NCBI GenBank assembly: GCA_022486625.1
Contig: JAKVKH010000025.1
Location: 1-57,417, forward strand
Direction: 5' to 3'
Length of the DNA stretch: 57,417 nucleotides
Origin: Butyrivibrio sp.
GTDB taxonomy: Bacteria > Bacillota > Clostridia > Lachnospirales > Lachnospiraceae
The translations under genes were made by a program, and so were the position numbers. Below are positions 43,793-52,658 of this stretch, one piece after another (within the stretch, counting starts at the first letter, position 1; each line of letters begins with the position of its first letter). The notes beneath the pieces are model-generated. The model made no database searches. It was not told the DNA's origin and was given only the letters and a program-made list of their open reading frames with translations.

Positions 43793-44629
43793 ATGAATGA
43801 AACAACAGTCCGGAAACAGCCGCTGAAAATTCTCAGCGGCAGCACACTGAAGCTGGTAGCCATTATTACCATGCTGATTGATCATGCAACTGCTGGAATT
43901 TATCTGTATGAACTCTACGCCGGCCACCTTCCGCATGGTCTCAGTGCAGAACAGAGCGTTGCTCTTTATGAATTTCTGCGCGATGTCGGCCGGACCGCTT
44001 TTCCCATTTTCTGTTTTCTGCTTGTGGAAGGTTATGCCCATACCCACAGCAAAATCCGTTATCTGAGAAATCTTGCGTTGTTCGCCCTGATCTCCGAAAT
44101 CCCGTTTGATCTTGCACTGATCGTTCAGGATGATGCCGGCAGCTTTAATCTCATTACGATTCTGAAATCCAATCTGACGCTTGAAATGGGAGATCAGAAT
44201 GTTTACTTCACACTTGCCATCGGCCTTGGTGTAATCTGGGCAATTGATTCCATCTGGGCACACCTGAACCCGGCGACCAATGAATCAAAACCTCTGCAGC
44301 GCGTTTTGGCGGTTCTTTTGTGTGCCTGCTGTTACGCCGGAGGCTGCGGCCTTACTGATCTCCTGAAGACAGATTACAGCTACTATGGAATCACACTGAT
44401 TACGATTCTGTTTCTGCTGCGGAACTTCCGTCCGCTTGCCCTCGTTTCCGGATATGCATTTTTCGGTCTGTGCGTATATTCCGAGCAATGGGCATTTCCG
44501 GGTTTTATTCTGATGCTGCTCTATAACGGTCAGCGCGGATTTGCCGGTAAAAAATTCAAATATTTCTTTTATGCATTTTACCCTGTACATCTGTTCCTGA
44601 TCTACCTGATCAGGGCTGCCATCATGTAA
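43793..44629 (+). CDS. TraX family membrane protein
   Basis: A 278-residue TraX-type protein with about eight helices. The start LSGSTLKLVAIITMLIDHAT and the segment IGRTAFPIFCFLLVEGYAHT (here VGRTAFPIFCFLLVEG) are family signatures, along with SEIPFDLAL. TraX of the F plasmid acetylates pilin; chromosomal relatives in Firmicutes belong to the acyltransferase-3-like group and their target is unknown. No conjugation gene is nearby. A strong terminator follows 16 bases after the stop. Confidence 0.92.
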   Translation: MNETTVRKQPLKILSGSTLKLVAIITMLIDHATAGIYLYELYAGHLPHGLSAEQSVALYEFLRDVGRTAFPIFCFLLVEGYAHTHSKIRYLRNLALFALISEIPFDLALIVQDDAGSFNLITILKSNLTLEMGDQNVYFTLAIGLGVIWAIDSIWAHLNPATNESKPLQRVLAVLLCACCYAGGCGLTDLLKTDYSYYGITLITILFLLRNFRPLALVSGYAFFGLCVYSEQWAFPGFILMLLYNGQRGFAGKKFKYFFYAFYPVHLFLIYLIRAAIM

Positions 44630-44644
44630 GAGATCAACAGCAAA

Positions 44645-44690
44645 AGAACTGCCGCATTACTCCATACAGAGTAATGCGGCAGTTCTTCTT
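44645..44690. terminator. Bidirectional terminator between TraX and trkH
   Basis: AGAACTGCCGCATTACTC and its exact complement form an eighteen-pair stem around a six-base loop, with a T-rich end rightward and four T residues leftward. It can end the two convergent transcripts. Confidence 0.9.
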
Positions 44691-44708
44691 ATTATGAAAT
44701 CAATTGAT

Positions 44709-46157
44709 TTATTTTTTCCACGTTCTGAAGGAGAACAGTGTCAGCAGCGGCATGATTTCAAGTCTGCCTGCCAGCATATCCAGAATCATTACAATCTTCG
44801 ACAGATCAGAAAATCCACCATAATTACCGATCGGACCTACCATGTTAAGGCCGGGTCCGACATTATTGAAGGTTGCAGCAATTGCAGAAATATTGGTTTC
44901 AAAATCAAATCCGTCCGTTGATATGATCAGGAACGAGCCAAAGAAAATGAATACATAACATGCAAGATAGGCCGACACCGATTTTACAGTGGTGCCCTCC
45001 ACACTGTGTCCATCCATCATCACTCTGCGCATGCTCTTGGGATGAATGGTGAAAATAAGCTCATTTCTGACATTTCTGACCAGAATCACCAGACGTGAAA
45101 ACTTAAGTCCGCCTCCGGTAGAACCGGCACAAGCCCCGATCAGTGTCAGGATAAACAGAAGTGTCCTGCTGAACTGCGGCCATACATTATAATCAAGCGT
45201 TGCAAAACCGGTCGTCGTCATAATGGACGATACCGTAAACATCGCATGATGGAATGCCAGATAAGGTGTCGCCACAAGTCCTGCCCTGTATATATTAACT
45301 GCAATCAATGAACCCGATCCCAGCATAGCAATCAGATACCAACGCATCTCATCACAATGCCATGCTTCCTTGAATCTCTTTGTCAGAATCAGATAATATA
45401 CACTGAAATTGATTCCGCAAAGTGCCATAAATACAGTCATAATCGTCTGTGCTGCGAGCGGATAATTCTTGCATCCGCTTGATACCAGTGAAAATCCTCC
45501 TGTACCTACAGTGGAAAATGTAAGCGTGGAGGCTTCAAACAGATTCAGTCCTGCAATCTTCAGAAGTACAATTTCAATCAATGTAAAACCAATATAGATC
45601 ACATACAGAATCTTGGCAGTATCCTTTACTCTTGGTACGAATTTTCCGACTGCCGGGCCAGGGCTTTCCGCACGCATCAGATGCATACTGTATCCATCTG
45701 CCATCGGCAGAATTGCAAGCATAAACACCAGAACTCCCATGCCGCCAATCCAATGTGTAAAGCATCTCCAGAACTGGACACCATATCTGACTGCTCCGGC
45801 ATCCTTCAGGATACTCGCTCCGGTCGTTGTAAAACCGGAAACTGTCTCAAAAAGCGCATCTACATAGGATACTGTTGTACCTGACAGTACGAACGGAAGT
45901 GCACCAATCATACTGATCAGCAGCCAGCTGAGCGCTGTTACTACAAACCCTTCTCTCGCAAAAAAGACCCTGTTTACAGGTCTGAAGACTTTTCCTCCGA
46001 TAAATCCGATCAGGAAGCAACAGATGACCAGAACTGCAAACATCTCTGCATCTTCCCATTCGCCATAAACAGCTGCGACCATCATCGGAAGTGTCATGAG
46101 CGCTCCCGTAAGTTCCACTACCTTTAGCAAAACATATCTGATCATTGAATAATTCAT
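44709..46157 (-). CDS. trkH: Trk-type potassium uptake channel subunit TrkH
   Basis: A 482-residue membrane protein with four pore repeats. SGFTTTGASIL, FSTVGTGGFSLV, TTTGFATLDYN and NNVGPGLNMVG are the selectivity-filter segments with their central glycines. It takes up K+ through the membrane and is gated by the TrkA protein encoded 53 bases upstream on the same strand. The C-terminal RTWKK end is normal. Confidence 0.96.
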   Translation of the reverse strand: MNYSMIRYVLLKVVELTGALMTLPMMVAAVYGEWEDAEMFAVLVICCFLIGFIGGKVFRPVNRVFFAREGFVVTALSWLLISMIGALPFVLSGTTVSYVDALFETVSGFTTTGASILKDAGAVRYGVQFWRCFTHWIGGMGVLVFMLAILPMADGYSMHLMRAESPGPAVGKFVPRVKDTAKILYVIYIGFTLIEIVLLKIAGLNLFEASTLTFSTVGTGGFSLVSSGCKNYPLAAQTIMTVFMALCGINFSVYYLILTKRFKEAWHCDEMRWYLIAMLGSGSLIAVNIYRAGLVATPYLAFHHAMFTVSSIMTTTGFATLDYNVWPQFSRTLLFILTLIGACAGSTGGGLKFSRLVILVRNVRNELIFTIHPKSMRRVMMDGHSVEGTTVKSVSAYLACYVFIFFGSFLIISTDGFDFETNISAIAATFNNVGPGLNMVGPIGNYGGFSDLSKIVMILDMLAGRLEIMPLLTLFSFRTWKK

Positions 46158-46210
46158 CTTATAAGTCCAGCCTCATCTGATTTATTTCTGATTTTTCCGG
46201 CACGCGCCAA

Positions 46211-47569
46211 TCAGGCAAGAATATCACTAATATCATGAAAACCGGTTGAAGTTGTTACCACAATCACTGTATCTCCGACTGCAATTTTGCTTTGTCCGCT
46301 CGGAATCGTGATTTCTCCCCTGTGATTGATGCATGCAACCAGAATTCCTTTTTTCAGTCGGATGTCCTGCAGCGGTACCCCGAGTACCGGAGAATCCTCC
46401 CTGATCAGAAATTCCAGAACCTCAACTCTGCCGTCATCCATCCTGTAGAGCGTTTCAATATTGCTTTCAAATGAATTGGACATCCCCCTTACATACTGAA
46501 CAATACGTTCCGCCGTAATATTCTTCGGATACAGAACACTGCCTACATCAAGTGACCCGATAATGTCTTCATATCCTGCACGATGTACCTTGGTAATACG
46601 TTTGGCCTTTTTACTCAGACTGTGAACAAACATCGACAGCATGATATTTTCTTCATCAAGGTCTGTCAGTGAAACAAATGATTCCACTGTCGTCAGCCCT
46701 TCCTCCATCAGTCTGTCCTTATCCGTGCCGTCCGCATGAATCACCAGCGCTTCCGGAAGCAGTGTTGCCAGTTCCTTGCATCGTTCACGACTGCGTTCAA
46801 AGATTCTCACGTCCACACCAACAGATAAAAGCTGACCTGCCAGATAGTATGCCGTCTCACCACCACCGACAATAATACAGGAATGTACTCCTGCTGTCGG
46901 CATTTTAATGCGCTTAAAGAAGGCAATCATGTCGCGTGTGGAGCCGATCACGGAGATCTCGTCTCTCGCACGCAATACAAAATTGCCGTCAGGTATGAAT
47001 ATCTCTTCTCCACGGGAAACTATACCGATCAGAACCTTACTCCGAAGTTCTGACTGGACCTCTTTCAGAGATTTATTGCACAGGACCGATTCTTCCTCAA
47101 TCGTAAGCTTGATCAGTTCCGCACGTCCTCTGGCGAATGTTTCAATCTTATTGGCCGATGGAAATTTCAGAAGCCTTGCTGCCTCATTTGCCGCAGCCTC
47201 CTCTGGATTTATGACCATCGAAAGTCCAAGTTCTTCCTTGATAAACCCAATTTCTCTCTTATATACCGGATTTCGTACTCTGGCAATTGTATGACAGTTG
47301 CCTGCCTTTTTGGCAATCAGACAGCACAGCAGATTGAGTTCATCTGAATCCGTTACCGCAATCATCAGGTCTGCTGCTTCGATTCCGGCATCTTTCATTG
47401 TTGAATAGCTTGCACCATTTCCAACAATTCCCATAACATCACTGTTGTTGACAACGCTCTGCAATATATCACTGCGCTCGTCAATCACACTGATATTGTG
47501 TCCCTCTTTGCTGAGTTGTTCAGCCAGCGTGCTGCCGACATTCCCACACCCCACAATTATAATCTGCAT
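46211..47569 (-). CDS. trkA: Trk potassium transport regulatory subunit TrkA
   Basis: A 452-residue cytosolic ring-forming protein with two tandem RCK units: MQIIIVGCGNVGSTLAEQL begins the first Rossmann domain and SCIIVGGGETAYYLAGQL the second. Each is followed by a TrkA-C domain (SRGEEIFIPDG; CINHRGEITIPSG). It binds NAD(H) or nucleotides and gates TrkH, encoded just downstream. The first glycine loop is GCGNVG; the second, GGGETA, is less standard. The 176-base gap to the right holds the operon promoter. Confidence 0.96.
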   Translation of the reverse strand: MQIIIVGCGNVGSTLAEQLSKEGHNISVIDERSDILQSVVNNSDVMGIVGNGASYSTMKDAGIEAADLMIAVTDSDELNLLCCLIAKKAGNCHTIARVRNPVYKREIGFIKEELGLSMVINPEEAAANEAARLLKFPSANKIETFARGRAELIKLTIEEESVLCNKSLKEVQSELRSKVLIGIVSRGEEIFIPDGNFVLRARDEISVIGSTRDMIAFFKRIKMPTAGVHSCIIVGGGETAYYLAGQLLSVGVDVRIFERSRERCKELATLLPEALVIHADGTDKDRLMEEGLTTVESFVSLTDLDEENIMLSMFVHSLSKKAKRITKVHRAGYEDIIGSLDVGSVLYPKNITAERIVQYVRGMSNSFESNIETLYRMDDGRVEVLEFLIREDSPVLGVPLQDIRLKKGILVACINHRGEITIPSGQSKIAVGDTVIVVTTSTGFHDISDILA

Positions 47570-47745
47570 TTCCCCGTATTTGCTCCAATTCTGTTTTAAT
47601 ACCTATCATATTATCCTCATTATCCTCATCAGTGTTTTTTTGCAACCTTGATGCATTTTATGTTTTTTTAAGATTATTTTATTGGTAATTCATTGCATTT
47701 CAACCTCTGCACCTTTAGAATTGCTGATATACAGGAGACAAACTT

Positions 47746-48150
47746 ATGAAAGATAAATTCATTCGCTTCATGCAGGGCCGCTACGGTGCCTATGGAACTG
47801 ACAAATTTACAAAATTTCTGCTGGTTGTTACGCTGATCCTGATTGTGCTGAGCAGCTTTGGACCTTTTCGTGCCTTGTCAATTCTTCCAATTATTTTACT
47901 TGTGTACAGTTACTTCCGCCTTTTTTCGCGCAATATTCCACGCAGATATCATGAGAATGAAGTCTACATGAAATATGCAGGCAGATTTACCGGATTTTTC
48001 AGAAATTTCCGTTATGATCTGTCTCAGCGCAAAATCTACCATATTTATCGCTGTCCCAAATGCAACCAGAAAATACGCATTCCACGCGGCAAGGGTAAGA
48101 TCATGGTACACTGCCCCAAATGCGGAACCGAATTCATCAAACGTTCCTGA
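47746..48150 (+). CDS. Membrane protein with C-terminal zinc ribbon
   Basis: A 134-residue protein. Two adjacent hydrophobic segments (about 25-65) are followed by a basic stretch and a zinc ribbon with CPKCNQKI and CPKCGTEF. The function is unknown. AGGAG precedes the ATG. It starts the cluster with the DUF5685, J-domain and flavodoxin genes, all on the same strand with short gaps, so it is probably part of that unit. Confidence 0.85.
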   Translation: MKDKFIRFMQGRYGAYGTDKFTKFLLVVTLILIVLSSFGPFRALSILPIILLVYSYFRLFSRNIPRRYHENEVYMKYAGRFTGFFRNFRYDLSQRKIYHIYRCPKCNQKIRIPRGKGKIMVHCPKCGTEFIKRS

Positions 48151-48162
48151 CCGGGAGACACC

Positions 48163-49017
48163 ATGTTTGGATACATTATTATCAATAAACCCGAAATCAA
48201 ATTCAGAGAATTTGATATATATCGTTCCTATTACTGTGGCTTCTGCAGAGAACTGAAACACAGATATGGCGCACAGGGTCAGGCAACGCTGAGCTATGAT
48301 CTGACTTTTCTGATCATGCTCCTGACCGGTCTCTATGAGCCACAGGACAGGGTCGGTGCATGTCGCTGTGCTGCCCATCCACTGGAAAAACATCCGACCA
48401 GAATCAATGAGTATTCTGAATACGCAGCAGATATGAATATTCTGCTGGCCTATTACAAATGTCTGGATGACTGGACTGATGAACATAAATTAAATAAGTT
48501 CTTCTTTTCCAGAATGCTCTCCGGTGATTACAGGAAAGTTATCCGCAGATACCCGGAGAAAGCAAAGGCTGTATATACCGGTCTTGAAAATATCCATACC
48601 TGTGAAAAAGCCGGGGATACAGATGTCGATAAAGTTGCCGGCTATTTCGGGCAGATCATGGCGGAACTCTTCTGTTATAAGGAAGACCCGTGGGCAGAAA
48701 CGCTACGCCGCATCGGTTTTTATCTGGGCAAATTCATCTATCTGATGGATGCCTACGATGATATCGAAAAAGACGAAAAAACCGGAAATTACAACCCTTT
48801 CCGCTCTGTATGGGAAAATGACCGCGAACATTTTGATGAATACTGCAACCACATTCTGACAATGATGATCTCTGAATGTTCCAGATCCTTTGAGACTCTC
48901 CCGATTCTGGAAAACATATCCATTCTTCGCAATATCCTGTATTCCGGAGTCTGGTACCGTTACGAAATCATCCGACATAAAAGACTGAGCAAAAAGGACG
49001 AAACAGAAAATGTCTGA
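48163..49017 (+). CDS. DUF5685 protein with two aspartate-rich motifs
   Basis: A 284-residue, mostly helical protein of the DUF5685 type. It has [13 protein letters not shown] near residue 25 and CRC at 67-69, a possible metal site. Two aspartate-rich motifs stand out: LDDWTDEHK (101-109) and [17 protein letters not shown] (194-210). Their content and order resemble the DxxxD motifs of squalene/phytoene synthases (there as RxVDDIVDE and NxLRDVxED). GGGAG lies before the ATG and the downstream J-domain gene overlaps its end by eight bases. An isoprenoid-synthase-like fold is a hypothesis; an unrelated metal site is possible. Confidence 0.83.
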   Translation: MFGYIIINKPEIKFREFDIYRSYYCGFCRELKHRYGAQGQATLSYDLTFLIMLLTGLYEPQDRVGACRCAAHPLEKHPTRINEYSEYAADMNILLAYYKCLDDWTDEHKLNKFFFSRMLSGDYRKVIRRYPEKAKAVYTGLENIHTCEKAGDTDVDKVAGYFGQIMAELFCYKEDPWAETLRRIGFYLGKFIYLMDAYDDIEKDEKTGNYNPFRSVWENDREHFDEYCNHILTMMISECSRSFETLPILENISILRNILYSGVWYRYEIIRHKRLSKKDETENV

Positions 49018-49723
49018 TCCATATAAAGTACTGGGTATATCAAGAGACTCCTCCGATGAAGAGGTTAAAAAAGCCTACCGGGCCATGAGCCGCAAATATC
49101 ATCCCGATGCCAATATCAATAATCCACACAAGGAACAGGCAGAAGAGATGTTTAAGCTTGTGCAGCAGGCCTATGAACAGATTATGAAGGAACGCACCTC
49201 CGGCTATGGAAATACCGCATCCTCTTCCGCCGGAGGCGGATATGCTGATTTTGGAGGCTTTGGTGGATTCGGAGGCTTTAACGGCTATGGTTCTGCCGGC
49301 GGGCAGAGTTCTTCCGGTGATGATGAAGAAACCATCCATCTACGTGCAGCTGCAAATTATATTCAGGGCGGCCATTTCCGCGAAGCTCTGAATGTACTTG
49401 GCAGTATTTCCGTACATTCTGCACAGTGGTATTACTACAGTGCGATTGCAAATTCCGGGCTTGGCAATAATGTCATTGCTCTGGATCATGCCCGCACCGC
49501 GGCCAATATGGAACCGCATAATGTGAATTATCAGGAGCTTCTGCAGCAGCTTCAGGCTGGTGGAACATGGTATACACAGCAGCGTACTCCTTACGGGACG
49601 CCTTTTTATGGCAACAGCGATGTATGTACAAAACTCTGTGCTGCCTGGTTTCTGTGTAATCTCTGCTGCGGCGGAAGTGGCATGTGCTTTGGCGGAAATC
49701 ATTATTATTATGGTGGCTGCTGA
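49010..49723 (+). CDS. J-domain protein with TPR-like part and cysteine-rich tail
   Basis: A 237-residue protein. The J domain at residues 1-65 contains the HPD motif (RKYHPDANI) that stimulates Hsp70 ATPase. A glycine-rich linker (about 72-105) and a TPR-like segment follow ([11 protein letters not shown], then [15 protein letters not shown]). The last 35 residues are cysteine-rich ([17 protein letters not shown]) and end in GNHYYYGGC. It is not the general chaperone DnaJ, which has a CXXCXGXG zinc domain. Its start overlaps the DUF5685 gene, so the two are coupled and DUF5685 is a likely client or partner. Confidence 0.9.
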   Translation: MSDPYKVLGISRDSSDEEVKKAYRAMSRKYHPDANINNPHKEQAEEMFKLVQQAYEQIMKERTSGYGNTASSSAGGGYADFGGFGGFGGFNGYGSAGGQSSSGDDEETIHLRAAANYIQGGHFREALNVLGSISVHSAQWYYYSAIANSGLGNNVIALDHARTAANMEPHNVNYQELLQQLQAGGTWYTQQRTPYGTPFYGNSDVCTKLCAAWFLCNLCCGGSGMCFGGNHYYYGGC

Positions 49724-49758
49724 CCATTTTCTTTGTTTTATGTATGTGAGGTAGACTG

Positions 49759-50277
49759 ATGCTGAAATATCTTGTTGTCTATGCCAGTGAAACCGGCAAC
49801 ACCAAAATGATCGCAAATGAAATATATGATGCCATCAAAGACCGCTCCAAGGAGCTGATCAATGTCCGTCAGTGGAACGGTACACATGAAGCAGAAAATT
49901 ACTTTATCGGTTTTTGGGCCAACCGTGGCAGCTGCTCACTGGAAATCATTGATCTGCTGTCTTCTCTTCATCACAAGAATATTGCCCTGTTCGGTACCTG
50001 CGGAATGGGAAATTCTGATCAGTATTATCAGCAGATTGCCCGCACTGCTTCCGCATGGCTTTCGCAGGATAATCATTATCTGGGTTCCTATTTCTGCCAG
50101 GGTAAAATGCCAATGCAGATTCGGAACAAATATGAACAATGCCGCGGCAAGTGTGACGATTCACAGATTGATGAAATGATCCGGAATTTTGACGAAGCAC
50201 TTCTGCATCCGGACAAACAGGATCTGCTGAAAGCCAACGTATTTACGGATCAAATGCTGCGAAAAATCAGCTCATAA
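49759..50277 (+). CDS. Flavodoxin family protein
   Basis: A 172-residue protein. VVYASETGNTKMIA is the FMN-phosphate loop, and IGFWANRGSCS and LFGTCGMGNS supply the flanking flavin loops. It resembles the long-tailed BilS-like flavodoxins of gut Clostridia, though no reductase such as BilR is adjacent. TGAGG precedes the ATG. It follows the J-domain gene by 35 bases and its stop overlaps the convergent Cys-rich gene by six bases. A role in electron transfer is secure, the partner is unknown. Confidence 0.9.
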   Translation: MLKYLVVYASETGNTKMIANEIYDAIKDRSKELINVRQWNGTHEAENYFIGFWANRGSCSLEIIDLLSSLHHKNIALFGTCGMGNSDQYYQQIARTASAWLSQDNHYLGSYFCQGKMPMQIRNKYEQCRGKCDDSQIDEMIRNFDEALLHPDKQDLLKANVFTDQMLRKISS

Positions 50278-50442
50278 CGCACTGCTTTTCTTCTTTGCCG
50301 CTGCTGCGTGACACTGTGCACAGTTTCCGCTGCAGCCGGAGCATCCGATACTCTTTCCTGTTTTTTTCATATGAACCATATATCTGATATCTAATATCAC
50401 CAGCATTATGATTACTCCAGTTACAATAATGGTTGCCATCAT
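50272..50442 (-). CDS. FeoB-associated-type cysteine-rich membrane protein
   Basis: A 56-residue protein. One N-terminal membrane helix (TIIVTGVIIMLVILDI) is followed by a basic segment and the cysteine cluster GCSGCSGNCAQCH, then a lysine-rich end. This is the standard layout of the FeoB-associated Cys-rich membrane protein family, which normally sits next to feoB. Here no feoB or feoA is in view. GGAAGAGG lies 10 bases upstream of the ATG, and a strong promoter with a palindrome lies further upstream. It probably assists ferrous iron uptake or handling. Confidence 0.85.
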   Translation of the reverse strand: MMATIIVTGVIIMLVILDIRYMVHMKKTGKSIGCSGCSGNCAQCHAAAAKKKSSAL

Positions 50443-50493
50443 ATCTGTTACACCTCTTCCTTGACATTTTGAGATTGTTTCTCATTTGTTATA

Positions 50494-50525
50494 GTTAGTA
50501 TATGCTAACACATTTTTTATGTCAA
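50494..50525 (-). promoter_or_regulatory. Promoter and palindromic operator of the Cys-rich gene
   Basis: Read leftward, TTGACA (50520-50525), a 17-base spacer and TATACT (50497-50502) form a near-consensus promoter. The palindrome GTTAG-CATATA-CTAAC (50494-50509) covers the -10 box, and TGAGA-AACAA-TCTCA lies just downstream. A repressor bound there would block transcription; the sequence recalls DtxR-family iron or manganese operators. The 3' gap to the GH42 gene (50526-50563) is short. Confidence 0.65.
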
Positions 50526-50563
50526 GTGCCTTTCCAGTGTCATCTTTTCTGATTTTCTGTGTT

Positions 50564-52630
50564 TTATCCTTCCTGCATCAGAACCATCACGCCATATCCA
50601 GACAAAACCATTTCTCCGGTAACCCGTTCCCCTCTGAGCATATCCTTCAGTTTTTTCTTCAACAGAATATGAACCGGTTTTTTATCATAATTCAAAATAA
50701 AGAAATATCTGTCTCCCGCTTTTTCTCTGCAGGCAATTTCACACTGCTCCGGCAATTCAAACAGGTCACCGTATGGCTCTGCGAATCCCAGCCTGTTCAG
50801 AAACACAGCCGCTGTCTGCTCTGTAAATGTACTTCCATACGACCAGACTGTTCCCTTTCCATGTGGATGCCTGATCAGTGCAGGTGTTCCTGCATAATAG
50901 CTGTCATTGTACACACCCAGGACTTCGCTGTCAGACGCATCCGGCTGCAACAGATCATTATACTCAGCTGCCGGAAGACGAATCGGCCTTTCCCCGCCGT
51001 TTTCCCATTTTACATACATCATTCCGTCGTCTGGTGCTACCGGAGAAAATTCTGTAACAACTGCTCCTGAAAGTGACCGCAATACTCCCGGAAGATCCTG
51101 CATTGTACACCTTCCGTTCTCATTCTTCAGACCTGCTCTGCAGCCTAGAATAAGTTTTCCGCCGCGCCTTACATATTCTTCCAGAAGTCCTGCCTGCTCT
51201 GATGTGATCACTACCGCATGTGGAAAGATCAGAAGCTCATATTTCTGCAGTTTCTCTACCTGGGTTCCTGCCTGCAGATAAAGATAATCCATCGGAGTAT
51301 GTGTATGCGTGGCAGCTGCAAAAATGCCATTTTCACTGCACTCCTCCAGTCTGTGGTGCCAACGGTCAAGTTGCGCATCCCATTCATTATCATGGGTTTT
51401 GACTACTGCAACCCGTGCACGATATGTACTGCCTGCAATTTCCTGCATATGGGAAAGTTCACCTGCAATCTGACGTACTTCACGGATTCTGCGATTTTCT
51501 CTGCTGGAATAATCGAGAATCCCATGCCAGTAGATCTCCGTTCCCATTGTAGATGTTCTCCACCTGAAATAACTGACATAGTCTGCGCCATGTGCAATAC
51601 TCTGCATGGTCCAAAGCCTGATCTGACCGGGTCTGGGTGTCGGCGATTCCATTCGCGTTGTCCATCCGTTTGCACCCGACTGCTGCTCCATGATCCCGAA
51701 TCTTCCAGACACCGATCTGACTTCAGAAAGATTCCTGCTCCATTCACGATCCAGCAGTCCCTCTTTCCAGCCATCATACAGTTCTGTCATATAGGCAAAG
51801 TTCGGATAACAGTCATATGTCATGAAATCAAGGCTTTCCTGAGCCATTCTGTGATTATCCAGATTGAAAAGACCATTCGTGGTAATAAAATCTTCCGGTT
51901 TAAGATATCTGCGCAGAATATCGCTCTGCATTCCGGCCCATCTGCAGGCGCTGTCAGAAACAAAACGCTTATAGTCCAGCACCTCATGCGGATTGGTGGA
52001 ATCCTGATTCGTAATTCTGGGAACATGTACCTCCGACCAGTCTGTATAGGTCTGATTCCAGAACACTGTTCCCCATTCCTGATTCAGTTTCTCCAGCGTC
52101 TGATATTTCTGATGTACAAAATCACGAAATGCGATATCATCACTCTGTGAATAAAATTCATCTGTTTCACAGTTAATTTCATTATCAATCTGCCAGCCAA
52201 TGATACAGGAACGCGCAGCGTAATGCTGTGCCATCTTTTCTACCAGTTGCGAAGTCATCTTCCGATATATCGGAGAATTGTAATTATAATGGCGCCTTTC
52301 TCCGTGACGGATAAGTACCCCGTCCTTCCTTGCATTAAGTACTTCAGGATACTTCTCTGTCAGCCATGCAGGCGGTGTTGCGCTGGGAGTGCAGAAGATC
52401 ACCTTCATTTTCTCGTCTTCACACAGATCCAGAAATCTGTCAAAAAAGGAAAAGTCATACACATTCTCATGCGGCTCAAATTTATTCCATGCAAACTCGG
52501 CAATGCGGATCACTTCAATTCCGGTTTCATGCATTCTCTGAAGATCATTCTGCCACATGTCCTGCGGCCATTGCTCCGGATAATAGCAGGTACCAAGTAT
52601 CATTCTGTTTCCGTCCAGTAAATAGCTCAT
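50564..52630 (-). CDS. GH42 beta-galactosidase (second copy, no zinc cysteines)
   Basis: A 688-residue GH42 enzyme. LGTCYYPEQWP opens the barrel; acid/base Glu151 is in WQIDNEIN and nucleophile Glu315 in GIMEQQSG. Of the zinc cysteines seen in the other GH42 of this window only Cys154 has a possible counterpart, so this copy belongs to a different subgroup. There is no signal peptide. A strong AGGAGG site precedes the ATG, 28 bases after the GT39-like gene on the same strand. It should remove terminal galactose from short oligosaccharides; the natural linkage is unknown. Confidence 0.94.
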   Translation of the reverse strand: MSYLLDGNRMILGTCYYPEQWPQDMWQNDLQRMHETGIEVIRIAEFAWNKFEPHENVYDFSFFDRFLDLCEDEKMKVIFCTPSATPPAWLTEKYPEVLNARKDGVLIRHGERRHYNYNSPIYRKMTSQLVEKMAQHYAARSCIIGWQIDNEINCETDEFYSQSDDIAFRDFVHQKYQTLEKLNQEWGTVFWNQTYTDWSEVHVPRITNQDSTNPHEVLDYKRFVSDSACRWAGMQSDILRRYLKPEDFITTNGLFNLDNHRMAQESLDFMTYDCYPNFAYMTELYDGWKEGLLDREWSRNLSEVRSVSGRFGIMEQQSGANGWTTRMESPTPRPGQIRLWTMQSIAHGADYVSYFRWRTSTMGTEIYWHGILDYSSRENRRIREVRQIAGELSHMQEIAGSTYRARVAVVKTHDNEWDAQLDRWHHRLEECSENGIFAAATHTHTPMDYLYLQAGTQVEKLQKYELLIFPHAVVITSEQAGLLEEYVRRGGKLILGCRAGLKNENGRCTMQDLPGVLRSLSGAVVTEFSPVAPDDGMMYVKWENGGERPIRLPAAEYNDLLQPDASDSEVLGVYNDSYYAGTPALIRHPHGKGTVWSYGSTFTEQTAAVFLNRLGFAEPYGDLFELPEQCEIACREKAGDRYFFILNYDKKPVHILLKKKLKDMLRGERVTGEMVLSGYGVMVLMQEG

Positions 52631-52658
52631 GCTGTTTCCTCCTGTTATTCTGATCCTT

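Noticed and set aside
43793..44629. TraX as a sign of a conjugative element
   Set aside because: No relaxase, pilus, coupling or integrase gene nearby; chromosomal TraX homologues are common in Firmicutes.
51218..52150. 310-codon plus-strand frame inside the GH42 gene
   Set aside because: Antisense to a clear GH42 barrel with intact active site; cysteine- and isoleucine-rich noise.
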